Shown: in pieces, positions 11,235-21,700 of the stretch
Layout of the letters: each line of letters starts with the position of its first letter
How positions within the stretch are numbered: position 1 is the stretch's first letter
IMG/VR virus record: IMGVR_UViG_3300025070_000231
Location: 1 to 24,363 of that record
Source: a virus
Reading direction: 5' to 3' (one strand)
DNA length: 24,363 nucleotides
Program-made: the position numbers and the translations under genes
Notes under the pieces: model-generated
The model's input: the letters and a program-made list of their open reading frames with translations, nothing else
Told to the model about the DNA's origin: nothing
Databases searched by the model: none

Positions 11235-14200
11235 TTAGTTGTTCCCAAATGTTTGCATGTTCTTCAAGGCAGAGAATGGGTCACCGCCCATAAGAGCAGG
11301 GTCTCGACTAACTTGAGGAGGGGATGCGGGAGCCGTCAGTGGGGCTGGTACGGCTCCCGCTTGCGCTGGCACTGATGGAGGGACAGTACCTGCAGCAACT
11401 GGTTGTGGTAGTTCTCTGGCTTCAGCCTGACTAATAAAAGCACTAGCATCCAGATTCAAAGACTGCCTGTCCGCTCCTAAAGGCTTGTCACCTTCAGCTA
11501 GCTTAGACGATAGTTGTTTATTGCTCAACTCTCTTTTTAATCCTCGAAGCTCTAGAAAAGGCACTCTATCCCCACCATAAAAACGAAGCTGTTGGCTGTT
11601 CACATCTTTAACCAAGTCCTGGCTAATGTTTAATGGAGTGAATACTCCTCGCATCAGGTTTTTATAGTCAGGTATTCTTTGAGTTTTTAGTTCAGTTTCA
11701 ATGGCAGAACGCTTCATACCAAGAGCTTCCATCTTTGTAATGAGACGGTACATCTTGCTTTGCTCTCTGAATGCAGTCTCGTTTTGATCTTGGTAAGCTT
11801 CTAAAAGATCTGATGCAACAAGAGGAGCGACAGAGCCAACTCGCATAGCTCTGTTGAACTGACTCTGAGGCTGTCTTTCGTTTCTTAAATACTCAAGGCT
11901 TCTGTACATCAAAGACTGCTTGGGGTTCACTCTCTGCTCCGCAAAGCCAGTAAATAATCTAAACACTTCTTCACCAAGCTGCCGAGTGTTACCGCGAGGG
12001 TCAGTGCCAACCCCAAGAGCCGTCGCTAGACGAGAGTTCATCGGAAGGTCCCCACCAAGAAGAGAACTAAACTCTAGGTTCTGAGTCCGAGGATTGACTG
12101 CAGAGAGGTCTCCAACAGCCTCTCTTACTATACCGGGATTAGCGGCATCGGCTATGTGCCCCAAAGATTTTCCGATTTTAGTTCCGGTAGCGTCTGTTTC
12201 GTTCCAGATTCTTGCTCCTGTTTTGGTGGTCCCACCTCTTGCAAAAACATCCAGCAGCTTTTCTGTAAAGATTGATTCTTCAGCAAAAGGACTAAACATT
12301 TCAGACAGCATAGTCATACCAGCATTGGCAGCAATGCTGGTGGCATCTAAGCCAAGCTCATTACCTTTGTTGACCTCATTTAAAATCCCTTTGATAGGAC
12401 GCTGTAGGTAGTCGTAAGGATTAAAGAAGCTGAAGTCTGTATAGCCTGAGATGTTGCCGTCATTATCAACGGAGGTTGGAACAAGGGTACTGTTCTGACT
12501 CCATGTAGGAACAACTTCTCTTAGCGCGTCGATAGCATCTCCACTTACACCTGTCATATACATAGCAAAATTTTGCAAAGCGGGGCCTGTGACTGATGCT
12601 GTTGTAGTGAAACCAAGAAGTCTTCTTCTTCCTATGTCTCTTAACTTACTTCCAAGAACAACTTCACCTGAGTCTATGAGACGGCGGCCCTCTTGAATCT
12701 CTTTAATAGATCTTTCGATAATGTTTGTTGAGGTGCGAACAATCTCAGCAGGGAAGGCTACGAAGTTACCAAGAGGCAGCGCTCTAATATCTTTAACAAA
12801 CTGAGGAACTCGATCATAGTTTGGAACTGTGTCCTTCACAATGCTTGCGGCGTACTCATTTAAGTCTTTAAACTTAATCCCGTTAACCTCTTGCGACCTA
12901 GCAAATGCTTCAGCCATTTCTGTGTCACCGTCGAAAGCATTAAGTATTTTTGACCGTTCAAAATCAAAGCTATATATTTTCCATATATCATCACCGCCTT
13001 GATACAAATCACGAGCACCTTTATCCAAGCTGGATAAGAACTGACCGCCCTTGCCTCTTGCTTTCTTTTGAGCAAGGTTTACACCGAGAGCGTCGAACTC
13101 ACTCTTAGTTGTTGTTTGCAACCCATCATCAATAATTCTATCTATCTCTCTAATCTGAGCCTGTGTCCCTATGATGCCGTTCTCTTGCAGCATTTGATAA
13201 TACCGCTGTCTCTGAACCGGTCCTGCTTTTCTTAGGTTCTCAAGAACCAAGGACGTAGATTCAAAAACATTAGCGCCGCGTCCCCAGTTACCATTGGCAG
13301 CAGCGAATAAAGCGGCGGAGGATACGTTACGAATTTGAGTAACAGGGCTGAACACAGTGGCAGCTTTCTGTGCCCACCCTTTGCCTAGCATATATGTACT
13401 ATAAACTTGTCTAATAACAGGAGCAGTTTCTTGCCAAGTGCTTCTGGTTAAATCTTTATACATTCCCGACTTAACATATGTCTGTCTCGAAACATCATCT
13501 GGTATCTTAGTTCCTGCTTCTGTGACTCCACCTTCTGCTGTTCTAGATTGAAGAACTCCTGTCCCGTCTTCATCTAATTCTACATACTTTGCTTTTTCTT
13601 CGGCAGATAGTCTCGCATATACATCTCCACCAACAATATCTGCGTCGTTCGCCAGCTTGCCTCCCTGCACTAACGCGGTGTCAGTTACTTTGGTTGAGTC
13701 TAGAAAAGAATAGAACCTTTCTTTAGCAACAAACTCTCCGAGGTCAGCCATAGTTGTGACAAAAGATTCAGCAGGGTTTTTTATTTCACCAAGTAATAGG
13801 CGCAGAGCGTCGTTGTCAACTCTCCGAGGACTAAGCAGGCTTGTTTTAAGCTTGTCTCTTATCACTCTGCCACTTGTTTTTTTATCGGGAGACTGAACAC
13901 CAGTTTTGTCTCTGTATTTATTCACAAGCTTTGTAACAATCTCGTCAACAAACTGAGGGGCCGCACCTCCGTTGGTTGTTATGCCAAGCTCTTCTCCGTC
14001 TCCTAAAGGTCTAACCACTTTTTGATACAAGTCTTTAGTTGTATTGTAGTTTGCTGGGTCAGATAATAAATTAGCCGCAGCTTTTCTATTATTTATGTAC
14101 TCTGTGGAAGGAGAGATACCTTTCTTTGGGTTTCCAAAATACGCATCGGGATCTTGAAAGACTCTATACTTCCTGCGCAAATAAGACCCAAGGTTAGACA

Positions 14201-15695
14201 CGATCTCTTCTTGCATGTCTTCGCCAATTTCTTGGTTGAAATACTTTGATTTGATAACCTGCTTAGATAAGTCATCAATTTCTTTTCGCATTCTTTTAGC
14301 TACCCGCTGGATAGGGGCAGGCAGTCCGCGAAGCAGGTCATCCGGGTTCGTGGCATCAAACGCTCTGCCTTCTCTTTGTGCGGCACGGGCAAGGCTGTCT
14401 ATATATCCTGGGTCCTTGGACAGGAAGCCGTAGATAGAGTTGAACACTTCTGTTCTTTCGAGATCGCTGGAGCCATTTAAGAAGCGGGTCATAACTGTAC
14501 CTGTCTTAAAAGCTTTATCTATTTCAGTCTCAAGTCTTTGCATTGTGATGCCTGCTTTAGTGGCAACAGAATCAAGGTAGCCTTGCATACCGGAGCGCAC
14601 TTCTGCTGCTTCCTGAGACATGTTACCACGGAATCTAAACCGAGCTTGAATCCCTTGAACAACATCTTTAACAGTGGAGTTAGGCCCCACCTTATTTGCA
14701 ATGCTCGGCACAGGAAGGTCCCCTATGCTTTTGGCAAGGGCAGAGTCCCCTAATGTTTCCGCTGCTAACTTCAATGCTTTGGCTGTAGGTAGAACAGTTG
14801 CTTCTAAACCTGCTCCGGCAACTCCTGCAACAGGTTTACCCATGATACCTAATGCTTTGAAAAGATACGGCGCGGCTGCGGTTAGAGTCCCTGCCTCTGC
14901 ACCAAGCTTTAATTTGTTTTCGAGAAGACGGATAGCTTCTTCCCTGCCCGACAAACCGACATTCTTATCTGTTAATGTAGGGCCACCTTCAACCCAGTCA
15001 CCAATTGTTGTCGTGCCATCACTAGCTACGATAGCATCAGCGCCAAACGCCGCCGCACTTTGCTGGGCAAGAACTGTTGCTCTATTACCTCTACTTAGTT
15101 TCGTGGTCTTAGGGCCGCCGATAGAGGCTCTACCTTTGCGAACAGCTTCTGCATAACGACCTGCTCTTGTACCACGTTCCGCGAACCCAAGACCTGGGAT
15201 CTTGGTTAGCCTAGAAGCGCTGAGTAATTTTGATCCTGATGTAACAGCTTTAGCCGCAAGGCCACCGGGCACAACGAACTGCACTGCAACTTCTGCTAAC
15301 TCAGCAGGTAGGCCAACGGGGTCAAGGCCCAAGAAGTCCTGAAGCTTTTCGCTGTTGTCTTGTATTCTGTTTGCATAGTCAGTGTCGAAGATTAAGTCTG
15401 AAGGTAGTACAGCTAACTCACCAATCCCCTGACCAGCTTTGATAAGACCGGACCCTATACCTTCTGCAATCTCTTGATAAAAACCCTCGGACTCTGTTTC
15501 TGGGTCCACGGATCTTTCTGGAGTGATTCGAGTTCTAGCAGATTTGTTTCTACCCGACCTAGAGCTAGTCTCGGCAGGTTGATTAAGCATTGACCTGACT
15601 GCGTCTCTTGCTTGGTCATCATCCATGTCTTTAGGTACGCCGTAGCGTTTTCCGTTATAGACGTAAACTCTATTGCCCTCTAATAACTTTGCCAT
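11235..15695 (-). CDS. Giant internal virion / DNA-ejection-type protein, 1486 aa
   Basis: Largest gene of the window, with AGGGGCC before ATG. The N-terminus (VYVYNGKRYGVPKDM, then DDQARDAVRSML) is a short module seen at the start of many phage virion proteins. A Ser/Arg/Thr-rich linker (42-62) and a long helical body with several Ala/Gly-rich amphipathic or hydrophobic stretches follow (AEVAVQFVVPGGLAAKAV 134-151; LTAAAPYLFKALGIMGKPVA 271-290; others near two thirds of the length). The last ~55 residues are a Pro/Ala-rich linker plus GGDPFSALKNMQTFGNN. Size and place match T7 gp16-like internal proteins that enter the cell envelope during DNA ejection. I see no transglycosylase Glu motif, and the separate lysozyme next door may supply that activity. 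The function is inferred from context and composition. Confidence 0.7.
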   Translation of the reverse strand: MAKLLEGNRVYVYNGKRYGVPKDMDDDQARDAVRSMLNQPAETSSRSGRNKSARTRITPERSVDPETESEGFYQEIAEGIGSGLIKAGQGIGELAVLPSDLIFDTDYANRIQDNSEKLQDFLGLDPVGLPAELAEVAVQFVVPGGLAAKAVTSGSKLLSASRLTKIPGLGFAERGTRAGRYAEAVRKGRASIGGPKTTKLSRGNRATVLAQQSAAAFGADAIVASDGTTTIGDWVEGGPTLTDKNVGLSGREEAIRLLENKLKLGAEAGTLTAAAPYLFKALGIMGKPVAGVAGAGLEATVLPTAKALKLAAETLGDSALAKSIGDLPVPSIANKVGPNSTVKDVVQGIQARFRFRGNMSQEAAEVRSGMQGYLDSVATKAGITMQRLETEIDKAFKTGTVMTRFLNGSSDLERTEVFNSIYGFLSKDPGYIDSLARAAQREGRAFDATNPDDLLRGLPAPIQRVAKRMRKEIDDLSKQVIKSKYFNQEIGEDMQEEIVSNLGSYLRRKYRVFQDPDAYFGNPKKGISPSTEYINNRKAAANLLSDPANYNTTKDLYQKVVRPLGDGEELGITTNGGAAPQFVDEIVTKLVNKYRDKTGVQSPDKKTSGRVIRDKLKTSLLSPRRVDNDALRLLLGEIKNPAESFVTTMADLGEFVAKERFYSFLDSTKVTDTALVQGGKLANDADIVGGDVYARLSAEEKAKYVELDEDGTGVLQSRTAEGGVTEAGTKIPDDVSRQTYVKSGMYKDLTRSTWQETAPVIRQVYSTYMLGKGWAQKAATVFSPVTQIRNVSSAALFAAANGNWGRGANVFESTSLVLENLRKAGPVQRQRYYQMLQENGIIGTQAQIREIDRIIDDGLQTTTKSEFDALGVNLAQKKARGKGGQFLSSLDKGARDLYQGGDDIWKIYSFDFERSKILNAFDGDTEMAEAFARSQEVNGIKFKDLNEYAASIVKDTVPNYDRVPQFVKDIRALPLGNFVAFPAEIVRTSTNIIERSIKEIQEGRRLIDSGEVVLGSKLRDIGRRRLLGFTTTASVTGPALQNFAMYMTGVSGDAIDALREVVPTWSQNSTLVPTSVDNDGNISGYTDFSFFNPYDYLQRPIKGILNEVNKGNELGLDATSIAANAGMTMLSEMFSPFAEESIFTEKLLDVFARGGTTKTGARIWNETDATGTKIGKSLGHIADAANPGIVREAVGDLSAVNPRTQNLEFSSLLGGDLPMNSRLATALGVGTDPRGNTRQLGEEVFRLFTGFAEQRVNPKQSLMYRSLEYLRNERQPQSQFNRAMRVGSVAPLVASDLLEAYQDQNETAFREQSKMYRLITKMEALGMKRSAIETELKTQRIPDYKNLMRGVFTPLNISQDLVKDVNSQQLRFYGGDRVPFLELRGLKRELSNKQLSSKLAEGDKPLGADRQSLNLDASAFISQAEARELPQPVAAGTVPPSVPAQAGAVPAPLTAPASPPQVSRDPALMGGDPFSALKNMQTFGNN

Positions 15696-15710
15696 TAGTG
15701 GCCCCTACTT

Positions 15711-16847
15711 TTATGTTTGACGAGAAGGTACAGGTTCACCGCGCAAAACTGCTGCTATTTGTTCCGCATCAAGACCTGCTGCATTTCCCAGATACCTTAT
15801 ATCCGTTTCGCTAAGAACATCTGTGCCTGCAAATCTTTGTAAAGCCCCCAGAGCCTGCGTCGGGTCAGTAAATAACTGGGAAGTTGATGGGGCGGCTAAA
15901 ATACCTGCAATTTGATCACTGAACCCAAGGTCTTTCATACCTTGATATGCAAGCATACTGACTTTGCCCTGATTTGGTTCAAAGACTACATCCTGTGCCT
16001 TCTTGGTAGCTTCAGTTAATGTTAGGTTAGGGTCACGGTCCATCATCTGTTTAGCCAAAGCGTTTATCTGCTTAATCTTTTCCGGCTGGTCTCCTTGAAT
16101 CTCAAGTATCTTGAGATTAAGAGCTTGATTTGCAGCGTCTTGAGCTTTCTTGTCTGTGATACCCATTGTAAGGGCGAGAAGGTTGCGCTCGTAATCGCTT
16201 TTTTCCTCTTCTTTTTTACCAGCAAGGTAGTCCTCAAAGTTTTTAGGAGCCTGCCCTGCTAGTGCGGGAACAATGTCCTGCCCTGCGGCTCCCGCCGCAG
16301 CAACGTCAAGAAAATACTTTGTAAGATAATCTTTAGAAAGTCTTTTTGCTTTAGGAATAGGAGCGTACTTCTCCAGCATAGCTTTGTTTTCGTCTATAAA
16401 CTGTGCTGCAGTTTTGTTTGTTTGAAGAGACTTTAAAATTTGCTCCATAGATTGAGTCTGAACTGCAGGAAGTGTTGTAGTTGTAGATGCAGTTGCAGAA
16501 ACAGCGGGTGGTATGCGACCAGATTCTGCATCCGCAGTAGTCCGATAGCCGGGGTCTTTAGATGGAGAAGCCGACGAGGTGATGTTTTCTTCTACTGTGT
16601 CAGTGCTAACTCTTGGAGAATTGCGCCCGCCTGCAAGTATCATTAAGCTTTCTGCAGTCATTCCGTCATCAAGGACTGCCGGCTGTTGAGCCATGTCACT
16701 TATATTAATCCCGCCCAAGTTTCTACGCTGAACAGCTTGCACAAGTTCAGGACTGGAAGCCATTAGGCCAACAGCATCTTTACGAGTGTATTGTTTAGGA
16801 GCAAACATCTTGCGGCGAAGTACATCACCAACTTTAGGACCGTTCAT
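15711..16847 (-). CDS. Probable internal virion protein, 378 aa
   Basis: It lies between a Gln-rich ejection-type protein and the giant internal protein, with 12- and 15-base gaps. Residues 1-78 are mixed (KVGDVLRRKMFAPKQYTRKD, then DDGMTAESLMILAGGRNS). Residues 80-132 form a Ser/Thr/Pro linker (SATASTTTTLPAVQTQ). The rest is helical and charged, with NLLALTMGITDKKAQDAANQ, LTLTEATKKAQDVVFEPNQG and a C-terminal AGLDAEQIAAVLRGEPVP. No enzyme motif and no membrane span are visible. Such linker-plus-helix proteins are typical of the ejection cluster of short-tailed phages. I do not recognise a named family; the role comes from neighbours only. Confidence 0.6.
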   Translation of the reverse strand: MNGPKVGDVLRRKMFAPKQYTRKDAVGLMASSPELVQAVQRRNLGGINISDMAQQPAVLDDGMTAESLMILAGGRNSPRVSTDTVEENITSSASPSKDPGYRTTADAESGRIPPAVSATASTTTTLPAVQTQSMEQILKSLQTNKTAAQFIDENKAMLEKYAPIPKAKRLSKDYLTKYFLDVAAAGAAGQDIVPALAGQAPKNFEDYLAGKKEEEKSDYERNLLALTMGITDKKAQDAANQALNLKILEIQGDQPEKIKQINALAKQMMDRDPNLTLTEATKKAQDVVFEPNQGKVSMLAYQGMKDLGFSDQIAGILAAPSTSQLFTDPTQALGALQRFAGTDVLSETDIRYLGNAAGLDAEQIAAVLRGEPVPSRQT

Positions 16848-16859
16848 AATATACCTCTG

Positions 16860-17645
16860 CTAGTTAAAGAACCCACCGGAAAGACCAGCACCTAGCAGGC
16901 CAATACCAGTAGTCATCATGTTAGGACTAGGAGCCTGCGATGTTTGCTGTTGCCCCATCAATTGAGGAACACCACGGAAGATGTCGGACATAAAGCCAAC
17001 TTGCTGGAATGGAAGAGCCTGCCGCGCTAGTGAGTTGGCCCTGGCTATATCAAGACCTCTTTGCTCTTGCTGCTGCTGTAGGCTACCAATACCCATTAAT
17101 GTATTAATGTCTTGAACACCCATGGCCTGTGAAGCTTGACCCAGTGCGCCTTGAAGCTGTGCTGCATTTTGCGCCGCCTGCTGTGCCTGACTAAACCCTG
17201 CCTGACGTAGCTGACCTGCAGAACGTGCCTGCTGTTCTAATGTTTTGCCTGCTAATCCTGCCTGCGCCACACCAAAGCGAGAACCACCGAAGGCACCAGA
17301 CGCAACACCTTGACCACCCAACTGACCTTGAGCAATTTGTCCCTGCTCACCAATATCTGAAAGGGTCTGCTGTACAACTTGGTTTTCATAAGGGTTGAAG
17401 AACTGAGACACACCTTCAGGAGAAGCATACTGCTGCGCTCTTTCCATGTAAGGCTGATATCCGCCAATGCCTGACATGGCTGTTTCAATAGCGGCCTGCT
17501 GCCCTCCTGATAAACCTGCTAGCTTCTGTTCAGCAAATGGCTGGGGTGTTTTACCTAAAGCTTTTGCCTGTGCAAAAATATCCTTCAGGTATTGTTCCTG
17601 AAAGGGCGCTAGTCTTGCTACTTGTTCTACTGTTTGTGTTGCCAT
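16860..17645 (-). CDS. Gln/Ala-rich internal virion (ejection-type) protein, 261 aa
   Basis: The central half is extremely rich in Gln, Ala and Gly (GQIAQGQLGGQGVASGAFGG, then QAGFSQAQQAAQNAAQLQGA), and the end is hydrophobic and Gly-rich (MMTTGIGLLGAGLSGGFFN). The N-terminus is helical (VEQVARLAPFQEQYLKDIFA) and is followed by FFNPYENQVVQQTL, a block I associate with marine podovirus virion proteins. The composition matches proteins expelled with the DNA to form a channel, like P22 gp7/gp20 by analogy only. The C-terminal Gly-rich helix may insert into membrane. Start ATG 17645 overlaps the previous stop by one base (TAATG); AGAGGT lies before the next gene, 12 bases on. Confidence 0.65.
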   Translation of the reverse strand: MATQTVEQVARLAPFQEQYLKDIFAQAKALGKTPQPFAEQKLAGLSGGQQAAIETAMSGIGGYQPYMERAQQYASPEGVSQFFNPYENQVVQQTLSDIGEQGQIAQGQLGGQGVASGAFGGSRFGVAQAGLAGKTLEQQARSAGQLRQAGFSQAQQAAQNAAQLQGALGQASQAMGVQDINTLMGIGSLQQQQEQRGLDIARANSLARQALPFQQVGFMSDIFRGVPQLMGQQQTSQAPSPNMMTTGIGLLGAGLSGGFFN

Positions 17646-18481
17646 TATGCTGTCGCCTCTAGGTCTGCCATCATATCGTATATACGAGCCGCTCCGATAT
17701 CTCTATCTCCGCCGCCTGCTCCTCTTACTGCTTTAGCTGTCAGGACAAACTCGCCATCTGACAATCTTGCAGGAACTGAATCTGATGTCCCTGTTCCTGG
17801 ACCGTCTACTTCACCACCGCCAATATGTTCACCGCCTGCGGCGTAACCTCTGATAGGGTCGTACTCTCTACTCGCAGCCCTTGTTCTTTTTTCGTACTTC
17901 TGAAGGTCGAGTATTTCTTGGTTATACTTATCCATGTCAGCAGGGCTGTTTATATTATACTCTTTATTAGATGTTGGGCCAACTACTTTACCTCTAGCCT
18001 GTCCTTCGTAGCTGTCATCGTAGAAAGAACCGCTAGATGTTTCTTCTTCTGTACCAAGACCACCAGCAAGGGCCAAGGCCCCAGCGCCTAGTGCCCCGTA
18101 CTTCAGCATATCAGAATCAAACAAAGATCCGAGGGCTGATTCCTTAACCATACTGGACATAGGAACTACGTCTGCATTACCTATACCGAAGTTCTTTGCC
18201 ACTGAAAGACCTGTTTCTCCCGCCGCCTGTGTTGCGCGCCCCGGTAAGAATTGTGAGAAACCTGAAGCGGTGGACGGTGCTGGTCTAAACCCTGCCGCCT
18301 GCCCCATACTACCTACGCCGTAACCCATAGCAGCATTTACTAATGCATCATTGACTGACTTACCTGCGGCAAGGGACCCAAGCCCTGAACCAATAGCCGC
18401 TCCCGTTGGGCCACCTATTGCGAACCCAGCTACTCCGGCAACAGCCGGCAGAGCCTCTTTAAATTTTTTAAATAATCCCAT
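17645..18481 (-). CDS. Virion protein with Gly-rich membrane-like N-terminus and DGEFV motif, 278 aa
   Basis: Residues 11-40 (LPAVAGVAGFAIGGPTGAAI, then GSGLGSLAAG) form a glycine-zipper-like hydrophobic helix able to enter a membrane. A second small-residue helix follows at 129-141 (GALGAGALALAGG). Residues 221-272 carry a motif widespread in phage virion proteins: GGGEVDGPGTGTSDSVPARL, then SDGEFVLTAKAVRG and a closing IYDMMADLE. That motif is known from many tail or ejection-cluster proteins but, as far as I know, has no proven role. With its neighbours it should be part of the tail or ejection set. Both ends are joined to neighbours through one-base TAATG overlaps. Confidence 0.7.
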   Translation of the reverse strand: MGLFKKFKEALPAVAGVAGFAIGGPTGAAIGSGLGSLAAGKSVNDALVNAAMGYGVGSMGQAAGFRPAPSTASGFSQFLPGRATQAAGETGLSVAKNFGIGNADVVPMSSMVKESALGSLFDSDMLKYGALGAGALALAGGLGTEEETSSGSFYDDSYEGQARGKVVGPTSNKEYNINSPADMDKYNQEILDLQKYEKRTRAASREYDPIRGYAAGGEHIGGGEVDGPGTGTSDSVPARLSDGEFVLTAKAVRGAGGGDRDIGAARIYDMMADLEATA

Positions 18482-18711
18482 TAGGTAACAACCTTTACAG
18501 TACCACTATCATTATACAGCGCCCCTGCCTCAAGTCCAGTCGCGGAAGTTGGCAGATTAGTTAGCGTAATTGTTGTGCCCCGAAGACCTCCGGGGTTTCT
18601 TTCCTGTGAAATAAACAACTCTAAAGAACGAAGTAAGTCAGCCATATATGACCTTGAATACTGGTCAGGAGCTTCCGGCAATCTTGGCGGGGCAATCTGA
18701 TTACTTGACAT
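18481..18711 (-). CDS. Small structural-operon protein, 76 aa
   Basis: The N-terminal half is a helix (PDQYSRSYMADLLRSLELFI) after a Pro-rich start. The C-terminal half is short beta-like segments (TTITLTNLPTSATGLEAGAL) ending in NDSGTVKVVT. The segment LPTSATGLEAGALYNDSGTV is a pattern that recurs in tail or fibre proteins of marine phages, where it forms a small beta module. It is linked on both sides by TAATG overlaps, between the 1064-aa tail protein and the 278-aa virion protein. It could be a small head-tail or tail-tip component; the sequence does not settle this. Confidence 0.6.
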   Translation of the reverse strand: MSSNQIAPPRLPEAPDQYSRSYMADLLRSLELFISQERNPGGLRGTTITLTNLPTSATGLEAGALYNDSGTVKVVT

Positions 18712-21700
18712 TAGCGCCTCCCATCCTGACGAAGGTCTATGCGAGGGCTACCAAGTTTCCATTTTGAACCCAGCGCCTCAGATTCTACACGAAGTGCGAA
18801 AGAACGTCCACGAACTCTCAGAAATAGTTGGTCTGTATACTCTTCAACAGGGCTTTCTTGTGTTCTAATTGCATCTGATGAGGAAGTATTATTGAAGTTA
18901 GCGCCCGGAAAGTTACGAGCTTTCAAAGTAAATGTAGCCTGCGGAGAGCTAAGTGCTGTAGAACCAGTGAAAGTTAAGTCCGGTACAAGCCTTCTTATAT
19001 AAGAGAAGTGGTCCCCGTCACCTATGTCCATTGAGGCAGACTCAATAAACGAGTTCATAGGAGCACCGTCATCATCATACCCAAGCTCATGGTTGTACAA
19101 ATAACCACCGCCTGTTGCGAGAGGGAAGGTCCGAGTACCACGGTCCAACCACGCAGTTCTTGCAATCGAACCAAAAGTCCACACTTTTTCAAGGTAGTTG
19201 TATGTAACGTACTTGTTGTTTTCTTCAGAGTCAGCAGACGGGTAGAACCATGTTACTTCGCTAAACTCAGAGTTTACACCAGAAGCAACCTTTTGTATCT
19301 GAGATAGATTGAAGTCGCCAAACACCTTGTCCTTTACAGTACATGGTAGTTGTGAAGTCTGACCGGCGTAGACGAAGAATGAATCAATGCCCATCCAAAA
19401 AACAAAATCTTCAGAAGCAATCGCCGCGTTAGCGCTGGCAATAGTAATACCAGAAGCAAGCTGTTGAATACCAAAGGTGAATGGAGGGCCAATAAATCGC
19501 ATGCTATGTAGTGCAGTATCTGTCCATACTAGTATCTCACGCTTTGTTTCCACAGCCTGTATGAAGGTAGACCCTGCACCAAGACGTAAATCACCCGCCG
19601 TGTTGGTTGCTAAAGGATACCACTGCAAAGGATCTTCTTGGTCAGCAAAACGGATTAGTAAAGGATCTTGCACACCAGTTCCATTTATATCATTGACCCC
19701 ACCAATAGGATCAGCACCAAATGCAATCACATGTCTATCTTGGTCTGACACCAAAACCTGTTTTGCAATTGTAGGTATGCTTGTCTTTGTACCAGCTTTA
19801 GTATTAAGAGCTACGGCTCGTGAACTTGTACCAGTGGTTCTGTCCCAATAAAACAAACCCGCATTACGAGGATTGATAATTAAGTCTTCACCAAAGTTAT
19901 CTTGTGAGTAGGTTCTAAGTTCTACTTCTGTAGTCAGGCCACCAGAAGCCGCTATGCCCCAACCGAAAAAGTCATTGTCAACTTCTTCGTTACCCACAGC
20001 TAATAATACAATAGAGCCACTGACATGCGCTTCCGCCACTGTTCCTGACTGAGCTCGTGTGCAACCTGTTAAAGTATTTGTTGATACACCGCCAACAAGG
20101 ATAAGCTCTTGGTCAATAAGTATTGTGTCACCTGCTACTATGCCTGTGGCGCTGGTAACATCAATATCTGTTTCAGAGTTATCAATTGCCTCGGCAGCAG
20201 TAGTGCTAAGAGCAGCATTCGTGGTTCCGCCCCAAAGACCAGCGCCCCAGCCGACACCGCCAACTGTTGTATCTAATCCAACATTTAATTGATAATCTGC
20301 TATTGTTGGGTGGCTAAGAGAAGCTACAGTTATCGTGCAGTTATTAGCAGGGGTGGTTCCGCCTAAACTGGCTCCTGGAATAGTTATCGTGTCATTTATA
20401 GCATAACCAAGACCGATTAAAACAACCGAGTCTACGATGTATACCCCTGAACCGTTCCTTGTAATATCAAAACTTGCGCCACTACCACTACCGCTTGTGG
20501 CAGATTGAGTTACGTTGGAGTATGTCACAGATGTAAGCCCGGTTACAGTGAGGACAATATCATTAGCAGGGCTTGTGCCATTCAAGCTGGTCCCTGCAAT
20601 AGTTACAGTGTCGTTAATAGCATAGCCACTACCAATTGTGGTAACAGCTACGGTATAGTTTCCTGACCCGTCAGCAATCACTGTGAACTTAGCCCCAGAA
20701 CCACTGCCGCTTGTAGCGCTTTGGTCTACGTCATTGTATAACTCTGCCGTAGTATCCGCCGAACTTCCTGAAAGTCTTACAACTGTAAGAACAAGATCGT
20801 TAGCAGGACTTGACCCACCAATGCCACTACCTGCAATAGTCACTGTGTCTCCAACAGCATAGCCTGAACCTACTGTTGTAATTAAAACAGAGTAGCCACC
20901 TTCTCCATCTGTTCCCACAGTAAATGCAGCGCCCGACCCACTTCCGCTTGTAGCAGTTTGCGCCTCACCTGTGTGGGAAGCTTCTCCCGCCGAAGAACCC
21001 TGAAGACCAGTAATTGTAAGTGTTAGGTCATTTGTTTCCTTAACCCCACCAATGTTCTGTCCCTCAATAAGAATTGTATCTCCGACAGCGTAGCCTGATC
21101 CAAGCGATGTTGCTGTTACTGTGTAGTCACCAGAGCTTGCCACAACTGTAAACTCAGCGCTTGTACCAGTGCCGCTTGAGCTTGTTTGAACAACAGCAGT
21201 TGTAGTATCACTTCCTGTGGATGCTCCTGAAATGGTAAATGTACCAATACCTGTGCCGCTAGGATTCAGGAAGGACACAAGGCCAAGTCCAGTGCCTATC
21301 GCTGCTTTAGATGCAGTACCAATACCAGTTGAAGCCACCGCTGTGCCGGCAGAAGTAACTGTACCAACACCGTCGCCGCCTGCACCTGTGTCGCTGCTGT
21401 TGGCAGTGGCACTAACAGTTATCTGGTAAGAGTTTGAATCTACTACACCTGTTATCTGGTGTTCTTTATTAAGGAGCGGAGCGGTGATATTTCCGCCCAG
21501 TCCTTGAGCATTACTGAATGTTACAAAGTCCCCTTGATTAGAACCATTGTTTGCATCAGTAACGGTTATTATTGAGGAACCATTTGTTGCCGCAAAAGTT
21601 ACCTCGCCTAAAGAAGTTGTAGACCGGATAGGAGTAATGTCGTTAAAAGACTGCCCCTCTTCAATATAGTATTTAAGATTAGTGCCGACTCCCAAATAGT

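Noticed and set aside
11234-11248. TTG start giving a 160-aa lysozyme
   Set aside because: It would begin within the last codons of the upstream gene; ATG 11233 or 11230 right after that stop is simpler and keeps the full catalytic region.
14674-15156. 160-aa plus-strand ORF within the giant virion gene
   Set aside because: Ala/Pro/Ser-rich complement of an Ala/Gly-rich coding stretch; the minus-strand frame is continuous over 1486 codons.
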